Assembly: GCA_024195265.1 (NCBI GenBank)
Contig: JAJLRJ010000005.1
Location: 27,646,036 to 27,710,035, forward strand
Direction of reading: 5' to 3'
DNA length: 64,000 nt
Source: Dendrophyllia cribrosa
Taxonomy: Eukaryota; Cnidaria; Anthozoa; Scleractinia; Dendrophylliidae
The notes beneath the pieces are model-generated. The model was given only the letters and a program-made list of their open reading frames with translations, had not been told where the DNA came from and made no database searches. Of this stretch, positions 45,438 to 60,319 are shown in pieces. Numbering within the stretch: position 1 is the first letter of the stretch; each line of letters starts with the position of its first letter. The translations under genes and the position numbers were made by a program.

Positions 45438-48400
45438 TACGTCTTGTCTGTCGCTAGGTTCGTCTTCGTCTTTGTCTTTAACATTTGTTAGTAGTGTCGT
45501 AAAGTGTTACTTTACACTTTACATGAATCTGAAGATGACTTCCGCTCAAGTTGTCGAAACGTCAGTCATTGTCAACAACAACTATTTTTTTTAGAACACT
45601 AACCCGCATGATCACTATTGATACTCCAGATCATCTAATTAGCCGGCTTCACGTTCATAGTTGCATATGGGTAATCAGGGCAAGATGGCGGGAAATTCAA
45701 AGATTTGTATTGGAATTCAAAGCCATCTAATTTTTCCTGAATTCATATATTTTGACACTTTCTCTTTGAAAAGTGTACCTTATGAATTCAAAGACGCAAT
45801 AAGCCGAATCTGGAGTGCATAATAGTCCAAGATCAGTTTTAAGAAAACCTCAATTTTCCCATACATTTTCTGTAATTTTGATACTGTCGAATTACAGGAA
45901 ATGTATGGAGAAATCAAGGTTTTCTAAAATTAAACTGATCACGGACTTCTTTGCACTCCAGATTTAGTGTATTGTTTTTTTGAATTCGTAAGTTGCACTT
46001 TTCAAAGAGAAAGTTTCAAAAATATGAATTCAGGAAGAATTAGCAGGCTTTGAATTCCAATACAAATCGTTGAATTTCACACCATCTTGCCCTGATTACC
46101 CATGATGCAACTATGAGCGTGAACCCGTCTATACCGGTGTTCCTCAAAACCAGACATCAGGGCTTTATCAACTAAGTTCCTAAATATACGTACGATCGAC
46201 AAGAGAACACAGGTACTCCACCTCAGGGAAAAGCTACCTAATTATAATTTATATTTTTAGCATGGGCGACTGAGAATAATTTTCCATGGATTAAATCTGA
46301 AAAAAAAACAAGTGAAAAAGAAAGAAAGCAGACTGTAAAGGCCTTTGTTCTCTTGTCAATCAGTTGATGAAGGGAACGTGTGAATCATTGTAAGGCACTG
46401 ACAGACTGCAAATATCTTTAAATATATATTCCCAATTAATTCTCTTTTCAACACAATGCCAGACTTTGCTTAAATTGAAAAGTAATTGAATAAAATTTGC
46501 CTTCTTAATCAACTGAAATTATTTTGAAAAGCAAAGTTATTTTATAACAGCCAATTTGACCATGGAAAAAATGATTTAACGTGTCCATTTTCATTCTAGC
46601 GATAGATCGAATTGTGCACGAACCCAGTTTATCAAAATATATTTTCTTAAATGATCGCTTGCAAAATTGGAAACATTCAACAGACAATTGCTTGGTTCCA
46701 CTTTTATTTAAGGTGGCTCCGTTGTTATTTCGGGCGCACTCGTCCATGACAAACTTTGGGTCATAACTTTTCCGGCTCTAAAGCGATGCTTCTAAAACTT
46801 TGCGAATACTTACAGCTATTATTTAGCAATAATATGATAAAATATCAGTTTTCCCAGCAAAATCGAATTTTAAGTGATAATCGGGCTTAAGTGAACCCCG
46901 TGGGTTTTGAACAAAATCGCACCCTGTGAAACATGTTGCTGTTATATTTGTGTTAAATTTCTGGAATCGCTGACATTAACTTTATACATACCCTTACCAA
47001 GTTTCAGCAAAATCGTTGGAGCACAAGTGCGAAGTATCAAGGCCATCAAAATTTAGCCCTAAAGTTCTCTTAAAATTTTAAATACTTGATGCTCTTTGAC
47101 AAAACAATCCACGAATCCAAATTTCTGGGAGAAGCCTTCCCAATGCTTGCTTAATCTGAATTCTAAGCCGATTGCAAATCGTGCGAACTGTTAAAAAGCA
47201 TTGCGAATTTTGTAAATGTTATGAAATGCTCCAAAACCCACTCAAATCTTCAATGCTGCGTTTTTCATTATTTTTCGAAAATTATCCAGCGGTTTGGTGT
47301 CAAACTCCTTCCACGTGAATTTCAAAGTACTGCAATACTGTTGCACCGATTGTTCTTTGCTTGGAACATCCTCGTTCCCAGGGTCTCTCATCTTCTCGCC
47401 CCCTGGAGCGAGAGAGAGAGACCCTGGTCAACTATGGTCACGTGTCTCTTGGACAATTATATTCCTAAGGAGGAGTCGACAGTGTTTGTAACTTTGTTAG
47501 ACTTTGTCTCATTTCCTGCATTGCGCGAGTCGGTTGATGTCCGGAAACGGTTCAATCAAACGATTCAAACAAAAGCGAATGAATAATGCGCAAGGATAAA
47601 ATTGTTGTCGTTCAATAATTTCACAATCGTATATAATGAAACAATGAAATGTAAAAATCTTGTATAGACATTCAAATGACTGGAACTGGTAAATGTTGAA
47701 CAAAACAACATGCCTCACCCACGTAGAACAAATTAAAGCTATTAATATCTTCTCTTCCTCGTTTCCTGTTACGAACGTGTAGAGTCGATCTGCATGTCAA
47801 AACTTTTTTTTCGTGGCGGTCGCTTCTTTCTTGCTTCGCCATTGTCCGAGAACAGACAGCGCCAGTTTAATGTGCCTATCGGATGAAGCTTAAAGATCGC
47901 CTGCTAAAGAGTATGTTGGGATAATTCATCCCAGTTCGGAACAATGCCATAAATCAAAAGCATTTTCTGCCGAGACCGAGCTTAGCGGTATCCAGTAAAT
48001 ACTGAATAAAATTGGACTGCATTGTGTAGCGAGTTTAAAATTAGCTTTACGTTTACTGAGGCAAATCTTCAAGCGCCGCGACAACCGTTAATTTACAGAT
48101 CCTAAAGCAACTTGCACTCTCAAAACCAGTCTATGTGGATATGTTATGAAGTCTGCGGATGACCGCCGCTTCACATTTTATATCGCAAAACCACCAAACG
48201 CTTTTGGATTTGTTTTGATTCGCAATGTTCTCCTAAAGCGAACAAATTTCACACTTTGCCTATCTAATGACAATTTCTGAAAGCACTCGCCACAAGCATT
48301 TCAAAACTGAAACAATCTCGTAAATACGTTGATCCAATCAAAAGATATGGCGTTTCAAAATTTGAATTCCCCGCCCATTTTCTGCTGGGGTCAAAGGTCA

Positions 48401-51400
48401 TTTAGAATCAAATCGACTGAAAAACTTGCGCTTCATTCAACTTTAAGGTGGTTCGACTGGATTTTTTGGGGGCGATACCCCCCAAGTTTGAGCATTAACT
48501 ACGACTACATTAACATTGTTATGGAAGAACGGTCACCACTGCTATAATAGATAAAGATGAAAATTTGTTAAGACCAGTGTGAAATTAACATCGGAGTTGC
48601 CATAGCAACGTAATGACGCCATGACGTTTTTTACTTGCCGTCGTATTTCTCGGCACCAGGAGTTTTTTTCGGCAATCGCTTAAGAGAGCTTGTACTTCCC
48701 ATTGCCGCCTTGAATATGGCAAAGATTGAACAAATTCTATGAGAGCGTTTTTGAAATTTTTGGGGATGAAGTTTTGGGGATTATAAATACAGTGAAAAAC
48801 ATACTATCGACATAATTGGCTAATATCTAAAGAAAACGATGCACTTTGAGAATGCAGTTTCATCTCATAGTATTTTGATTCCATCTGAGATTGTGTGTGA
48901 AAAAGTGAGGGGGATTGCTTTGGCCGATTGCGAGTAAGAAATATTTGATTGGTGTGCGTTCAGATGCTCTTGTTGCCGTTTTTGTATGTAATTTGGTCTA
49001 CGCCTACAAATGTGATGATAATTTGGAAACCGCTTGATAATCTTTTTTTTAAATTTGCCAATCTCGAGATTAATCAGCAATTTATATGGCCTGCAAGTTT
49101 TTAAGGACATTGAAAAAATGTAAGGCAATAAAATAGGGCCTCCAATGTACCAAATTTTTCCGCGGATTTCGTGTTTACAAGTGAGTGTCCTCATTATTCA
49201 CGGGTATTGTTTTCTAGTTTCATATGCACGTGCACAACTTTAGCGAAAAAAACTCATTTGCATCGAACAGAACGCTCGATTGCTTTCCGAAGAATTTTCC
49301 GAAATATGCTAATAACTGGCTTGAGAATTGTTACAACATCACGCACTCGACGCATGCTATTACGCTGTAATGCAGCCATGCCGAGGGTCTCTATGTCCAG
49401 AAAACAAAAATGTATTATTCCACAGAACAACAGAGCAGGTAAAAGTCTAGACCCACGTAATAGCGTAACATCGAGTGCGTAATATTATTGCAATTCTCAA
49501 GCCAGTTATTAGCATGTTTCGGAAAATTCTTCGCAAAGCAATCGAGCGTTCTGTTCGATGCAAATGGGTTGTTTTTGCTAAAGTTGTGCACGTGCATATG
49601 AAACTTGAAAACAATACCCGTGAATAATGAGGACGCTCAATTGTAAACACAAAATCCGAGGGAAAACATTGGTACATTTGAGGCCTTGTTTAATTACCTT
49701 GCATGTTTTCAATGTCCTCGAAACTTGCAGGCTATATAAAGTGACGATTAATCTCGAGATTGTCAAATTTTTAAAAAACATTTATCAAGCGGTTTCTAAA
49801 TTATCATCACATTCGTAGGCGTAGACCAAATTACATACAAAAATGGCAAAAAGAGCGGCTGAACGCATGTTAATCAAATCCTTCTTTCTCGCAAGCGGCC
49901 AAAGCAATCCCCCTCACGTTTGCAAACACGATTTAAAGGGGAAGTATCACGGGTATTTGGTGTCCTTTTAAAAAATCGAAAAATGTTATTGTATGATCAG
50001 AAACCGAAAAATAAAGCTCCAGTGGTGTGATAAATTATTACAAAATATGTCAAAACTGTCGATTAGTGTCTCTGGTCATAGACGGACCGGTCGCAATGAA
50101 ATACAACTTAAAAAAAATTAGCCTAATGTTTTTCAAGTTACCACATTTTCGTCTCTAAATGGGCTAGAACAGACCATAATCTTTCTCTCTTTAAGAATTG
50201 GTTTGATTCATCCTCTTGGTGTTTTAGTATTATTTTGTAAATAAGTAAAGGTATTGTAAAATGGCTTTGACCAAAAAACATCAAAATTCCCGTGATACTT
50301 CTCCTTTAAATGGAATCAAACTACTATGAGATGAAACTACATTCCCAAAGCGCATCGTTTTCTTTAGATATTAGCCAATTACGTCGATAGTATGTTTTTC
50401 ACTGTATTTGTAATCGCCAAAACTTCGTCCCCAAAAATTTCAAAAACGCTCTCATAGAATTTGTTCAGTCTTTGCCATATTCGAGGCGGCTATGGGAGGT
50501 ACAAGCTCCCTTAAGCGATTGCCGAAAAAACCTCCTGGTGCCGAGAAATACGACGGAAAGAAAAAACGTCATGGCGTCATTACGTTGCTATGGCAACTCC
50601 GATGTTAATTTCACACTGATCTTAACAAACTTTCATCTTTATCTATTACAGCTGTGGTGACCATTTGTCCATAGCATTGTTAATGGCGTCGTAGTCAATG
50701 CTCAAATGCAAACTTGGAGGATATCGCCCCCAAAAAATCCAGTCGAGCTACCTTAACAGTTTTGAACCTAGGAAGCTGAAATTTTACAATAAAGAAGTCG
50801 TCATTCCCAAAAATCGTATGTTTTTTTGTTTTATAAATTTAAATATTTTGGCCGGGAAATGACGTCACAAAGATGGTGCCAAAATTTGAAATTAGTATTA
50901 TGGGATATCTATGATAGTTTCTGAAAGTACACGCCATAATAATTTCAAAAGTGAAAAAAGTTCGTTAATATGTTGATGCGATCCAAAGATATGACATTTC
51001 GAAGTTGGAATGTCCATTGATTGTTAGCACGCGAATGGCTAGCGATTTTGAATGAATCGAGCAGTTTTCAGAGTTTTGTTTATGAATACGAAATGAGCAT
51101 GGTGGAATTTATGCTAAGAATTCGCACCTTTATAAGGGGCGAGCAAAATGTGTGCAGTAGTTACCCCAGGAGGGGAGGGAGCATGTACGCTCCATTAGAA
51201 GTTTCCATGGGGTGCAATGTTTTAAATGCGGGGACGCGCCCATATCACGTACGCCCCCCCCCCCCCCCCCTGCCCCCTCCCCCCCTGCCCCCTCCCTCCC
51301 CCCCCCTGCCCCCTCCCCCCCCCCCCCTTACAAAGGTGCGAATTCTAAGAATAAATTCCACAGGTGCTCATTTCGTATTCCTTAACTTTTGCTTGTCAGC

Positions 51401-54400
51401 TTCGCCTGAGCTCAGATGCGTAGCAGATTATAATTCCAACAACGATTTCTCCAATTCTCCTTCTGAGCAAAAAACAATCGATGCAACAGTATTGCAGTTT
51501 GTTGAAATTCATGTGGAAGGAGTTTGACACCAAACTACTGAATAATTTTCGAAAAATAATGGAAAACGCAGCATTGGAGATTTGAGCAGGTTTTGGAGCA
51601 TTTTAAAATATTTACAGAACTAAGTTTTTTAAGCACCGCTTTAGAGCCGGAAAAGTTATGACCCAAAGTTTGTTATAGACGAGTGCGCCCGAAATCACAA
51701 CGGAGCCACCTTAACACAATGCCTGATTGAATAAAAATTTGCCCTACCAAATTAATTGAAATATTTTTTTATCTTATTCCTGGAAAACTCACGAATTGTG
51801 GGCAAAATAGAAATTTTTATTTTGAGCCTCTATTCCATACCAAATCGTACATCGTTTCAAATAATTAAATTACTAAGGAAAATATGAAACAATATTTGGA
51901 AAAATAAAGTTATTTTTTTGTCACAGATGATTTGATCAACTAACTTGACGTGTAGGAAAGTTATTTTATAACAGCCGATGTGACCATTGAAACGAATAAT
52001 TTGACGTGTCAAAATAAAATATGTGCAGTTGCTAAGCTGTCAGTGCCACCTTAAAATACAAACACCCACCACATCAACTGAGGTTACTACTGTAACGTTT
52101 ATACTTTCACGCTGAGTGATCAACCAAACAAACAAAGTCGCATTTCCTTTGTTAGCGAAGTATTGTAAGCAATTATATTATTTACATTTTGACGTTTCTT
52201 TTTCATAAAGATATGTTCACCGAAACAAAACAAAAAACACAAGCCGTAAACTGAATCGTCAAATTATCAACCGTATAAATCAAACGATCGCTCAACGTCC
52301 AAATGGTGGCTGAGATTTAAATTGTCAGAAGTTATTTTACCTAAGACCTTCCTTCCATTACAAAATATATAATGTTGATTTGAAACCATTCAGCAAAATG
52401 AACAAATTTCAATATCCCTCAGGTTCTTCGTGCCAATTTGATGAGTATATGGAAACGTTTTCAATTTGTAGCTAGAAACACGACCCCACAAGCAAGATTT
52501 TTGCTTTAACTTATATCGTGCATAAATAAAGAGTTGTTGTTGTTGTCAATTAGCAGTCACATCCGACTCGCTCTTCTTTAGAATCAATACATTTGATACT
52601 AATACAGACTAAAGTATTTGCCGATGTTCAGCCACCATTTGTACAAAACGTATAAACAAAACAAAGTTCTTATCTTTGAAGAGACCGCTCTTGATTCGAC
52701 CATCCAGTTTGTCCATTTGGAATTGTTTCTTCAGCCCTCCATTTCCCTTCATTTTCCTGACTTTGATACTCTTTTGACGTTCCTGAAAATATTAATGACT
52801 GATAAGATAAAATGTTCAAATTTTGCGTTTTTACAGACGACTTAGACGTACATTTCATTAACTGTTAATGGTACACAATGAAAGAACAAATGATTTCTAA
52901 CAGGAAATTTAAAATCTTGTTTCAACAATTGTTTAAAGGCCTTAGCTCCTTAGGTCGAACTATTAAATGTTCTTCTGAAAGTATATGTAGCATGAACGAA
53001 ATTAACCAGCCAGAGACTTTTTTGAAGGCCAACTCCTCAGCTTATTGCAAGACAAACGTAATACCAAAACGTAGAGAAGACGTCGTCGTAGGACATAAAG
53101 AAGCTCAACGCACGTGTTCACTTCATCGAGCAAAAGTGTTAGCTCTCTTTTACTGAACAAATGTTATTTCTATGCGAAGCGACCCTTACCTTTGGTTGGA
53201 GTTGTGGTGCGACTTCTGCCTTGGCGATACGTCTTCCCGGAGTCTTCCAAGTTGCCTCTGGAGCGCCAAAAAGTTTTACAACTTGCGAGACATCTTCACA
53301 CGAACACAACCTGCTTGATTTGCGTCAGGGAATACGATTTTGTCATGAATATTGATTAGAAACTTGAGCCAATCGCTGACAAAAACGTCAAAGAATTTGG
53401 GACAAACAACGTTTGCACGCTTTTCAGCGATGAAAGCGCAAATAAATAAAGAAAAGCACGCGATAACAAAGTTTGCATTAAAAAAAAACAGTTTTATCTT
53501 AAAGAGGTATTGTCACGCAGATTTTGCTGTGTTTTGGTCAAAATACACTAAATATATGACTAAGTACCTTTGCTCAAACATAAATTGCTTTTAGAACACC
53601 AAGAAGATAATATCAAGTGATTTCTTCAAGGAAGAACAAACCATAATAATTTTTTATGCGATTTTTCCACGACTCTTGGGAGGAACTTGAAAAAATTGGC
53701 CATTTTTTTCAAGTTGCAATCCATTTCCGTCCTGGCCATCCGCAGCCAAAGATAACAAATACTAGTTTCTGAGTATTGGTAGAGTATTTTTAAAATTTCG
53801 TAACAAAACTGGAGCATTATTTTAAGGTTTCCATTGAAACAAATGTGTTTTTTGGCTTTTCAAAGTGATACTAAAAATGGGTGACAGTGTCCCTTTAAAT
53901 AACGAGGTGCCATGCAACAGCTGCTTCAATTCAGTACTGCGAGAAAAGAACATCATCTTTTTTACATTTTAGACGTAGGGGGCCTTTTGTCGAATTAACC
54001 TAGCACGTTTTATTTTGTAATCGGGAGCATCGAACACGAAGTTGGGCAAGATATACATGAAGATTAGTGCCTTTTAAAATGTTGTGATATGAAGTTCTTT
54101 CACTTTGCCTCAATTTATAGCTTTTACATATTAATGAGTTTGAGAAGCTCTAAAGGCCAGTTTATACAGAGCGCGAGCACGACCACGAACGCGACCATTG
54201 GGACTTTCCGCTCGAACGTTCGCACAAACCACCGTTTATACAGAACGGGGTAATTCGGGCTATGACAGTCGCATTTTTCTTTTTTTCTGCGTCTTTAAAG
54301 TCACGACGGCCTTTGTTGTATAAAATTAGGTGTTTTTCAACTTCCACAATTAGTAGTTCAGTTTTTTCCTACATCTTGTCAACCGGTGCGCAACAAAGTC

Positions 54401-57400
54401 ACCATTTTTACGTGTACCGCGTGTCACCTGGGCCGAGTTACACAAAAACAAAAGAACTGATTGGTTGACAAGACATAGTTCGTGCGACCATCGCATAAAA
54501 AATCGCTCTTGAGGCAATCTCTACGACTTTCCGCACGAACCAATGTCCAGCCACGTTCGTGGTACAAACGGATTCATACAATCCAATGCGAACGCCACGC
54601 CGCGTTCGCGGTCGTGGTCGTGCTCTGTATAAACAGGCCTTAATAAAGTACCAAAACGAAATCAAACTACAGCTATCTTTTATTCTCAGAGCTCCACAGC
54701 ATTATATATAATTACTCCAAGCTAGAATGCGTGATATGGAATTATCCTGAATTACACAGGACATTTTTGCGTGCAATCCCTTTTTTACGAGGATTCTTAC
54801 CATCGAGCTTTAGACACTGCTACAAATTTAATGTCTATCTCTATACTAAAAACAACGCTTATTTAGAGTATCTGTAACGTTAAAAAATATCACCATGTAC
54901 TCTACAACTTACGGAAAAATGTTAAATCGGTTGAACTATATTGAGTTCTCATTTGACATAGAACAACAAACTTATAGTGCAGCGTGTTTGTTTGTTTTGT
55001 TTCTAATTTTCTTCTAAAGAAAAAAAAACAAAATTGTCTTTTCGTTTTATCGACTCTATGTACGTCGAAAAGTTGAATAGTTAAATATTTCTTGTTTTTA
55101 ACGCTGCGTCAGTGAATTATAAAGGTTTGAGTTTAAAAAATGTTAATAAAGTGACGTCAAATCAAGAATCGTGTATCAACTACTTGATTCCATCTACAAG
55201 TAATATTTTTTTTACAAATCAATTGACTGTTAACAGTTTTTATTAGTATTTCTTAAATTGATTATCCTTAAGCTGTGAACTGCGTATTGTAAATTGAAGT
55301 AGAAATAATGGTTAAGTCTTGATTTGACGTCACCTATTTAGCATTTTGTAAATTCAAATCTCTATAACTCACTAACGCGACGTTAAAAACAAGAAATATT
55401 TCAACGTACATTGAGTTGATTAAAAGAAAAACAAATTGGGGGTTAGGTGAACTTTAATAGAACGCCTTAGTGAGTTTGTTATAGTTTACTTACAGTAATA
55501 ATTACAGAAGCAGTTATTTAATCTTGAAGGGCATTAGAAAGTTAAATAAGAAAGATAAAACGGCATTAAAGTAAAAGTTGGGAAGTCAAATGACACAAGA
55601 TTATTAAAAAGCGCGAAGTTCGTTACACACTTTCTTTCAAACGTTTTTCTTACTTTTACTTATATTAAGTCAGTGTAACACCCAATTCCAAAAACGAGAA
55701 AGATTAGGAAAACGAATGTTGACCTGAATTAAATATTAAAGTGCACCTAACCTCCAATTTTTTTTTCTTTTAATCAACTCAATGTACGTTGAAAAGTTGA
55801 ATAGTTACATATTTCGTGTTTTTAACGTTGCGTTAGTGAATTATAGAGGTTTGAATTTACAAAATGCTAATTAGATGACGTCAAATCAAGAATCGTTTAT
55901 TGTACAACTACTTGTTTCCACCTCCAAGTAATATTTTTTTTACAAGTCAATTGACTATTGACAGTTTTTATTAAGTATTTCTTAAATTGATTATCCTTAA
56001 ACTGTGAACTGCGTATTGTAAATTGAAGTAGAAATAATGGTAAAGTCTTGATTTGACGTCATCTAATTAGCATTTTGTAAATTCAGATTTCTATAACTCA
56101 CTAACGCGACGTTAAAAACAAGAAATATTTCACTATTCGACTTTTCAACGTACATTGAGTTGATTAAAAGAAAAAAATGGGAGTAAGGTGCACTTTAAGT
56201 GAACGCTTCAGTGAGTTTGTTATAGTTTACTAACAGTAATAATTACAGAAGCAGTTATTAAGGGCGTTAGAAAGTTAAATAAGAAAGATAAAACGGAATT
56301 AAAGTAAAAGTTGGGAAGTCAAATGACACCAGATTATTAAAAAGCGCGAAGTTCGTTACACACTTTCTTTCAGACGTTTTTCTTACTTTTACTTAACCCT
56401 TTCACTCCCAAGAGTGATGATGAGAGTGCCAAAGATCAACATTCAAGAAAAATCCCAAATTTCATTTTGTAAAATACTGAAAAACAAATGGTACCATGCA
56501 AAAGTACTGCTGAAGAGGTTTCATTTGAATGGTCACACCATAGGATTTCGTCGACAGACTCAAAAGTTAGAACTACATTACATGTCTCCATAATTGACTC
56601 TGGGAGTGAAAGGGTTAATATATTAAGGACGTTCGCGCGAAAATCTTCTAACATTGATTTTTTTATAAAACTTTTGCTACAGCTAGGTTATGAGTTGTTT
56701 GTGTCAGAAATGCAAAAAAATGAGGGGGTCACCGACTTCGTTTCCGAGATAAGATATCTGAAAGGCGACCCTAATTTTGAAAAATTGGTCTTCCTTACGG
56801 GATGAGACCCCAATGTCTGTTAGTCTAAAAATATTGCAAATAAATTTCCAAAATGCAACTTTTTTTCCCAAATTTTATGCGAGTAGGTCTGTTCAGCAAA
56901 TTCATTCAACTGGTGACGTTTTTTAAAGTAAATTTAATCTTTAAAGAACAGTATTTGCAAACTCTGACAGCCGCAAAATTGGCAGGATTCGATGTCGTGC
57001 GGGTAGAAAAATGGAAAAAAATTAAACTTCCTACATTGATTTTTAGTTCATTTTTTCACAATCTGTCGAGAAGTAGCAAAGAAAATTATCTATCAAAAAA
57101 AAAATGGGGGTCACCGACCAACCAAGCGACTTAAATCTAAGCAAAGTTAACGCATCGGCTACCAGTCCTTTATGTGCTTAGATTTCTTCTCTTGCGCGCG
57201 CGCTCGTGCATGATGTAGCATGGCGTTGCGACATGAATTGCGTGCGCAGTAAGGATGCGCATAAACAATTAGCGCGAACGTCCTTAAGTCAGTGTAACAC
57301 CCAATTCCAAGTAAGCTCTAAGTAGTCCAATTGAATTATTTCCCAAAACTAAATATATCTTATCAACTAAGCTTGAGGATTATACTGAGATAATATCGAC

Positions 57401-60319
57401 CAGAGGTCTTGACAGTACGGGCGAGGTCTGTACAAAAATATTACCGAGGTCCCGCATAATCTCAGTATGGTCACCAGTAAGCTTGGTCAAGCCTGGTTCT
57501 CATAGAGTTGTAATTGTTGTAATTCAGTCCTGGCTGAATGAATTACATTAATCGTTTTTTCTGAAATTGTTGTAATTAAGAAATCGCCTATTTATGTTGA
57601 AACTGCGCATGCGGGCGGTTGGTAACGTACACGTAATAAATTCATGTTCTGTTCTTCTTTGATCGAGCACGCTGAACCCATCACAACTTAATCTATGCAT
57701 TTCACTCATAACTATCTAAAGTATTATCCTTTACAGTAACAGTAATACGAACTCGAGCTTTCCTATTGACTTACAGACAGGTGAAGTAAACAGGACTGAT
57801 CATTGTTATTAACATCACGTTGCACGTGTGTAGGCGACGAATGTTTCCATGTTAAAGTGTATATGACAGTGATTTTTTTATTTGCTTGATCCAATCTACA
57901 TGATGTTCTGATAAGAAAATGGAAAAAAAAATTTCGATATAGATTTTTCTTCTCTGCGTTGTAGCCGTCTAAAAACGTAAAATTTCACTTCCGGTGTGTT
58001 ACAAAACCGCGCAAGCAGAAAGACTGGAAATAGTCCGCTGTGACGTCAATACAAGAATGCCGGTGTCGAGGTTTCTCAGTTCCTCACATTATTTGATGCG
58101 CCCTGAGGAAGAAACGTGGTTCTATTAAGGTGTGTTGTCTATGGTTGTAGCAACACGCACTAAAAAACGGAGGAACTGAGAAATCGCGACACTGGCATTC
58201 TTGTATTGACGTCACAGCGGACTATTTCCAGTCTTTCTTCTTGCGCGGTTTTGTAACACACCGGAAGTGAAATTTCACGTTTTTAAACAGCCAAAACGCG
58301 GAGAAGGAAAATCGATATCGAAATTTTTTTTCAATTTTCTTATCAGAACACCATGTAGATTCAATCAAGCAAATAAAAAGCGACTGTTGTAATCGTTGAA
58401 GAAGTTGAACTGGTTCAACTTTTCTACAACAGTCGTCGACTGAATTACAACAATCACAACTCGCGTTTCCATTAAGTCGTAATTGTAAAAAGAGCTGATC
58501 GCCAACTGAATTACAACAATTACAACTATATCGGAACCAGGCTGTAATAAGAGATTTATTACATGAAAAACGTGAAAAATTCTCATGATTCCTAGCGGGA
58601 AAGACAATCGGTCTGATACTTGAAAAATATTGGATCGGCAACTAAAATTTTTGTGGGCCGGGTTGCTCAAAGCACGATCAAGCCAACCCCAAGATTTGCG
58701 CCGTCAATTTTGAATCCAGTTAAACAACTCAACAATTTAAAATTTTCGAAATTCACTTGTCTTCACAAATGACCTTTTGAAAACATTTTTCAACAGAGAA
58801 ATGAAATCCTCGGTTAACTTTTAATCCGGGATTAGCGTTAATCGGCTTTCGAACAACCAGGCCCTGATTTTCTGATTTTAGTCGTCGCCCCTCTTAACCA
58901 AGTAATAACCAATGTTAGTTTACTCAACTGAATGAAAGACTTCTACTACGCTTTTCAATAACTTGGGAACTCTGTTGAAAGCCCATGTAATGTCTGTATT
59001 TTAAGTTTATGACGTGATATGAAGGGTCTTATTTTATTATTTATTTTTTCGCACGAGCAATCTAAACAATTTCAAACTTGACAGGGCATTTTACTTAGTT
59101 TAACAAATATTAACTGTCTTTCTCCTCGTTTTTGGAATAAGAAACTGCAGCCATGTCCGTGACGAAAAATCACTTACGTGACTAAAACTCGTAACGCGAT
59201 ACAAACACATACATATGATGCACAACGCGTGACGCCAATTCGTCAGTTTCCGAATTAACGACGTCACCGCGGAACTCCATGTAGAAGATCTTAGGACCTT
59301 TGATCCTGCCTTTGTTTTGGATGTACGCAAAATCGCCATTATCTTCATCCTGCTGTGTTACTATTTCGAAATTATTCAAGACTTCTCCCAAGACTGCTTT
59401 ATTTACGTGATGGAAGTAATACCTGACTTTTGGACGTTGCCTGTAGCCTGCAACAACAACAGTTGTCAATCAACACCTTTTTATTGATTCTTTGGCTTTA
59501 CATTTATTTCTTATACGGAATTAAATACATATTTTACAAACAGTGGCACAAAGGGGAGACAAATTAAAAATAAACTAATTAATAACGACAACAGGCAACT
59601 GCTAGAGTATGGTTACATTGATGGGTCAAGGGTCCAATTTTTTGAATTTTCACAGCAACCCGAATTTAGCAATACGTTTTTTTTAAATCAAAGTGTTTTT
59701 AACTATTTTAGAATTTATATTGTTAACCCTCGGACGTACAGGGGGGGGGGGGGGGGGGGGTGGAGTTGGAGGGAGGGGATGCAACCCCCGTTAAAGTGCA
59801 CCTAAACCCTATTTTTTTTTCTTTTAATCAACTCAATGTACTTTTGAAAAGTCGAATAGTGAAATATTTCTTGTTTTGAACGTCGCGTTAGTGAGTTATA
59901 GAGATTTGAATTTACTAAATGCTAATTAGATGACGTCAAATGCAGACTCGTTTGTTATACAACTACTTGTTTCCACGTCCAAGTAATATTTTTTTTACAA
60001 ATCAATTGACTATAAACAGTTTTTATTAGTATTTCTTAAATTTATTATCCTTAAGCTGTGAACTGCGTATTGTAAATTGAAGTAGAAATAATAGTAAAGT
60101 CTGCATTTGACGTCATCTATATAATTAGCATTTTGTAAATTCAAATCTCTAGAACTCACAAACGCGACGTTAAAAAAAACAAGAAATATTTCACTATTCG
60201 ACTTTTCAACGTACATTGAGTCAATTAAAAGAAAAAAACATTAGGGTTTAGGTGCACTTTAAGGTTTTCTCCGATGTCTTCAAGAGCAGTTATTGTTAGC
60301 ACATGCCGTCTTCAGTAGC
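45438..60319. repeat. 14.9-kb duplicated segment, right copy
   Basis: Begins at the first base after the gap and diverges from the left copy only where that copy ends. Counterparts of features described in the left copy: 45649-46123 (palindrome), 46708-51714 (composite), 48443-50756, 48899-49926, 49932-50310, 51085-51379, 53499-53898, 54151-54643, 55013-55456, 55736-56198, 56393-56618, 56623-57287, 57494-58540, 58655-58869, 59182-59447 (fibulin exon), 59791-60262. Confidence 0.97.
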
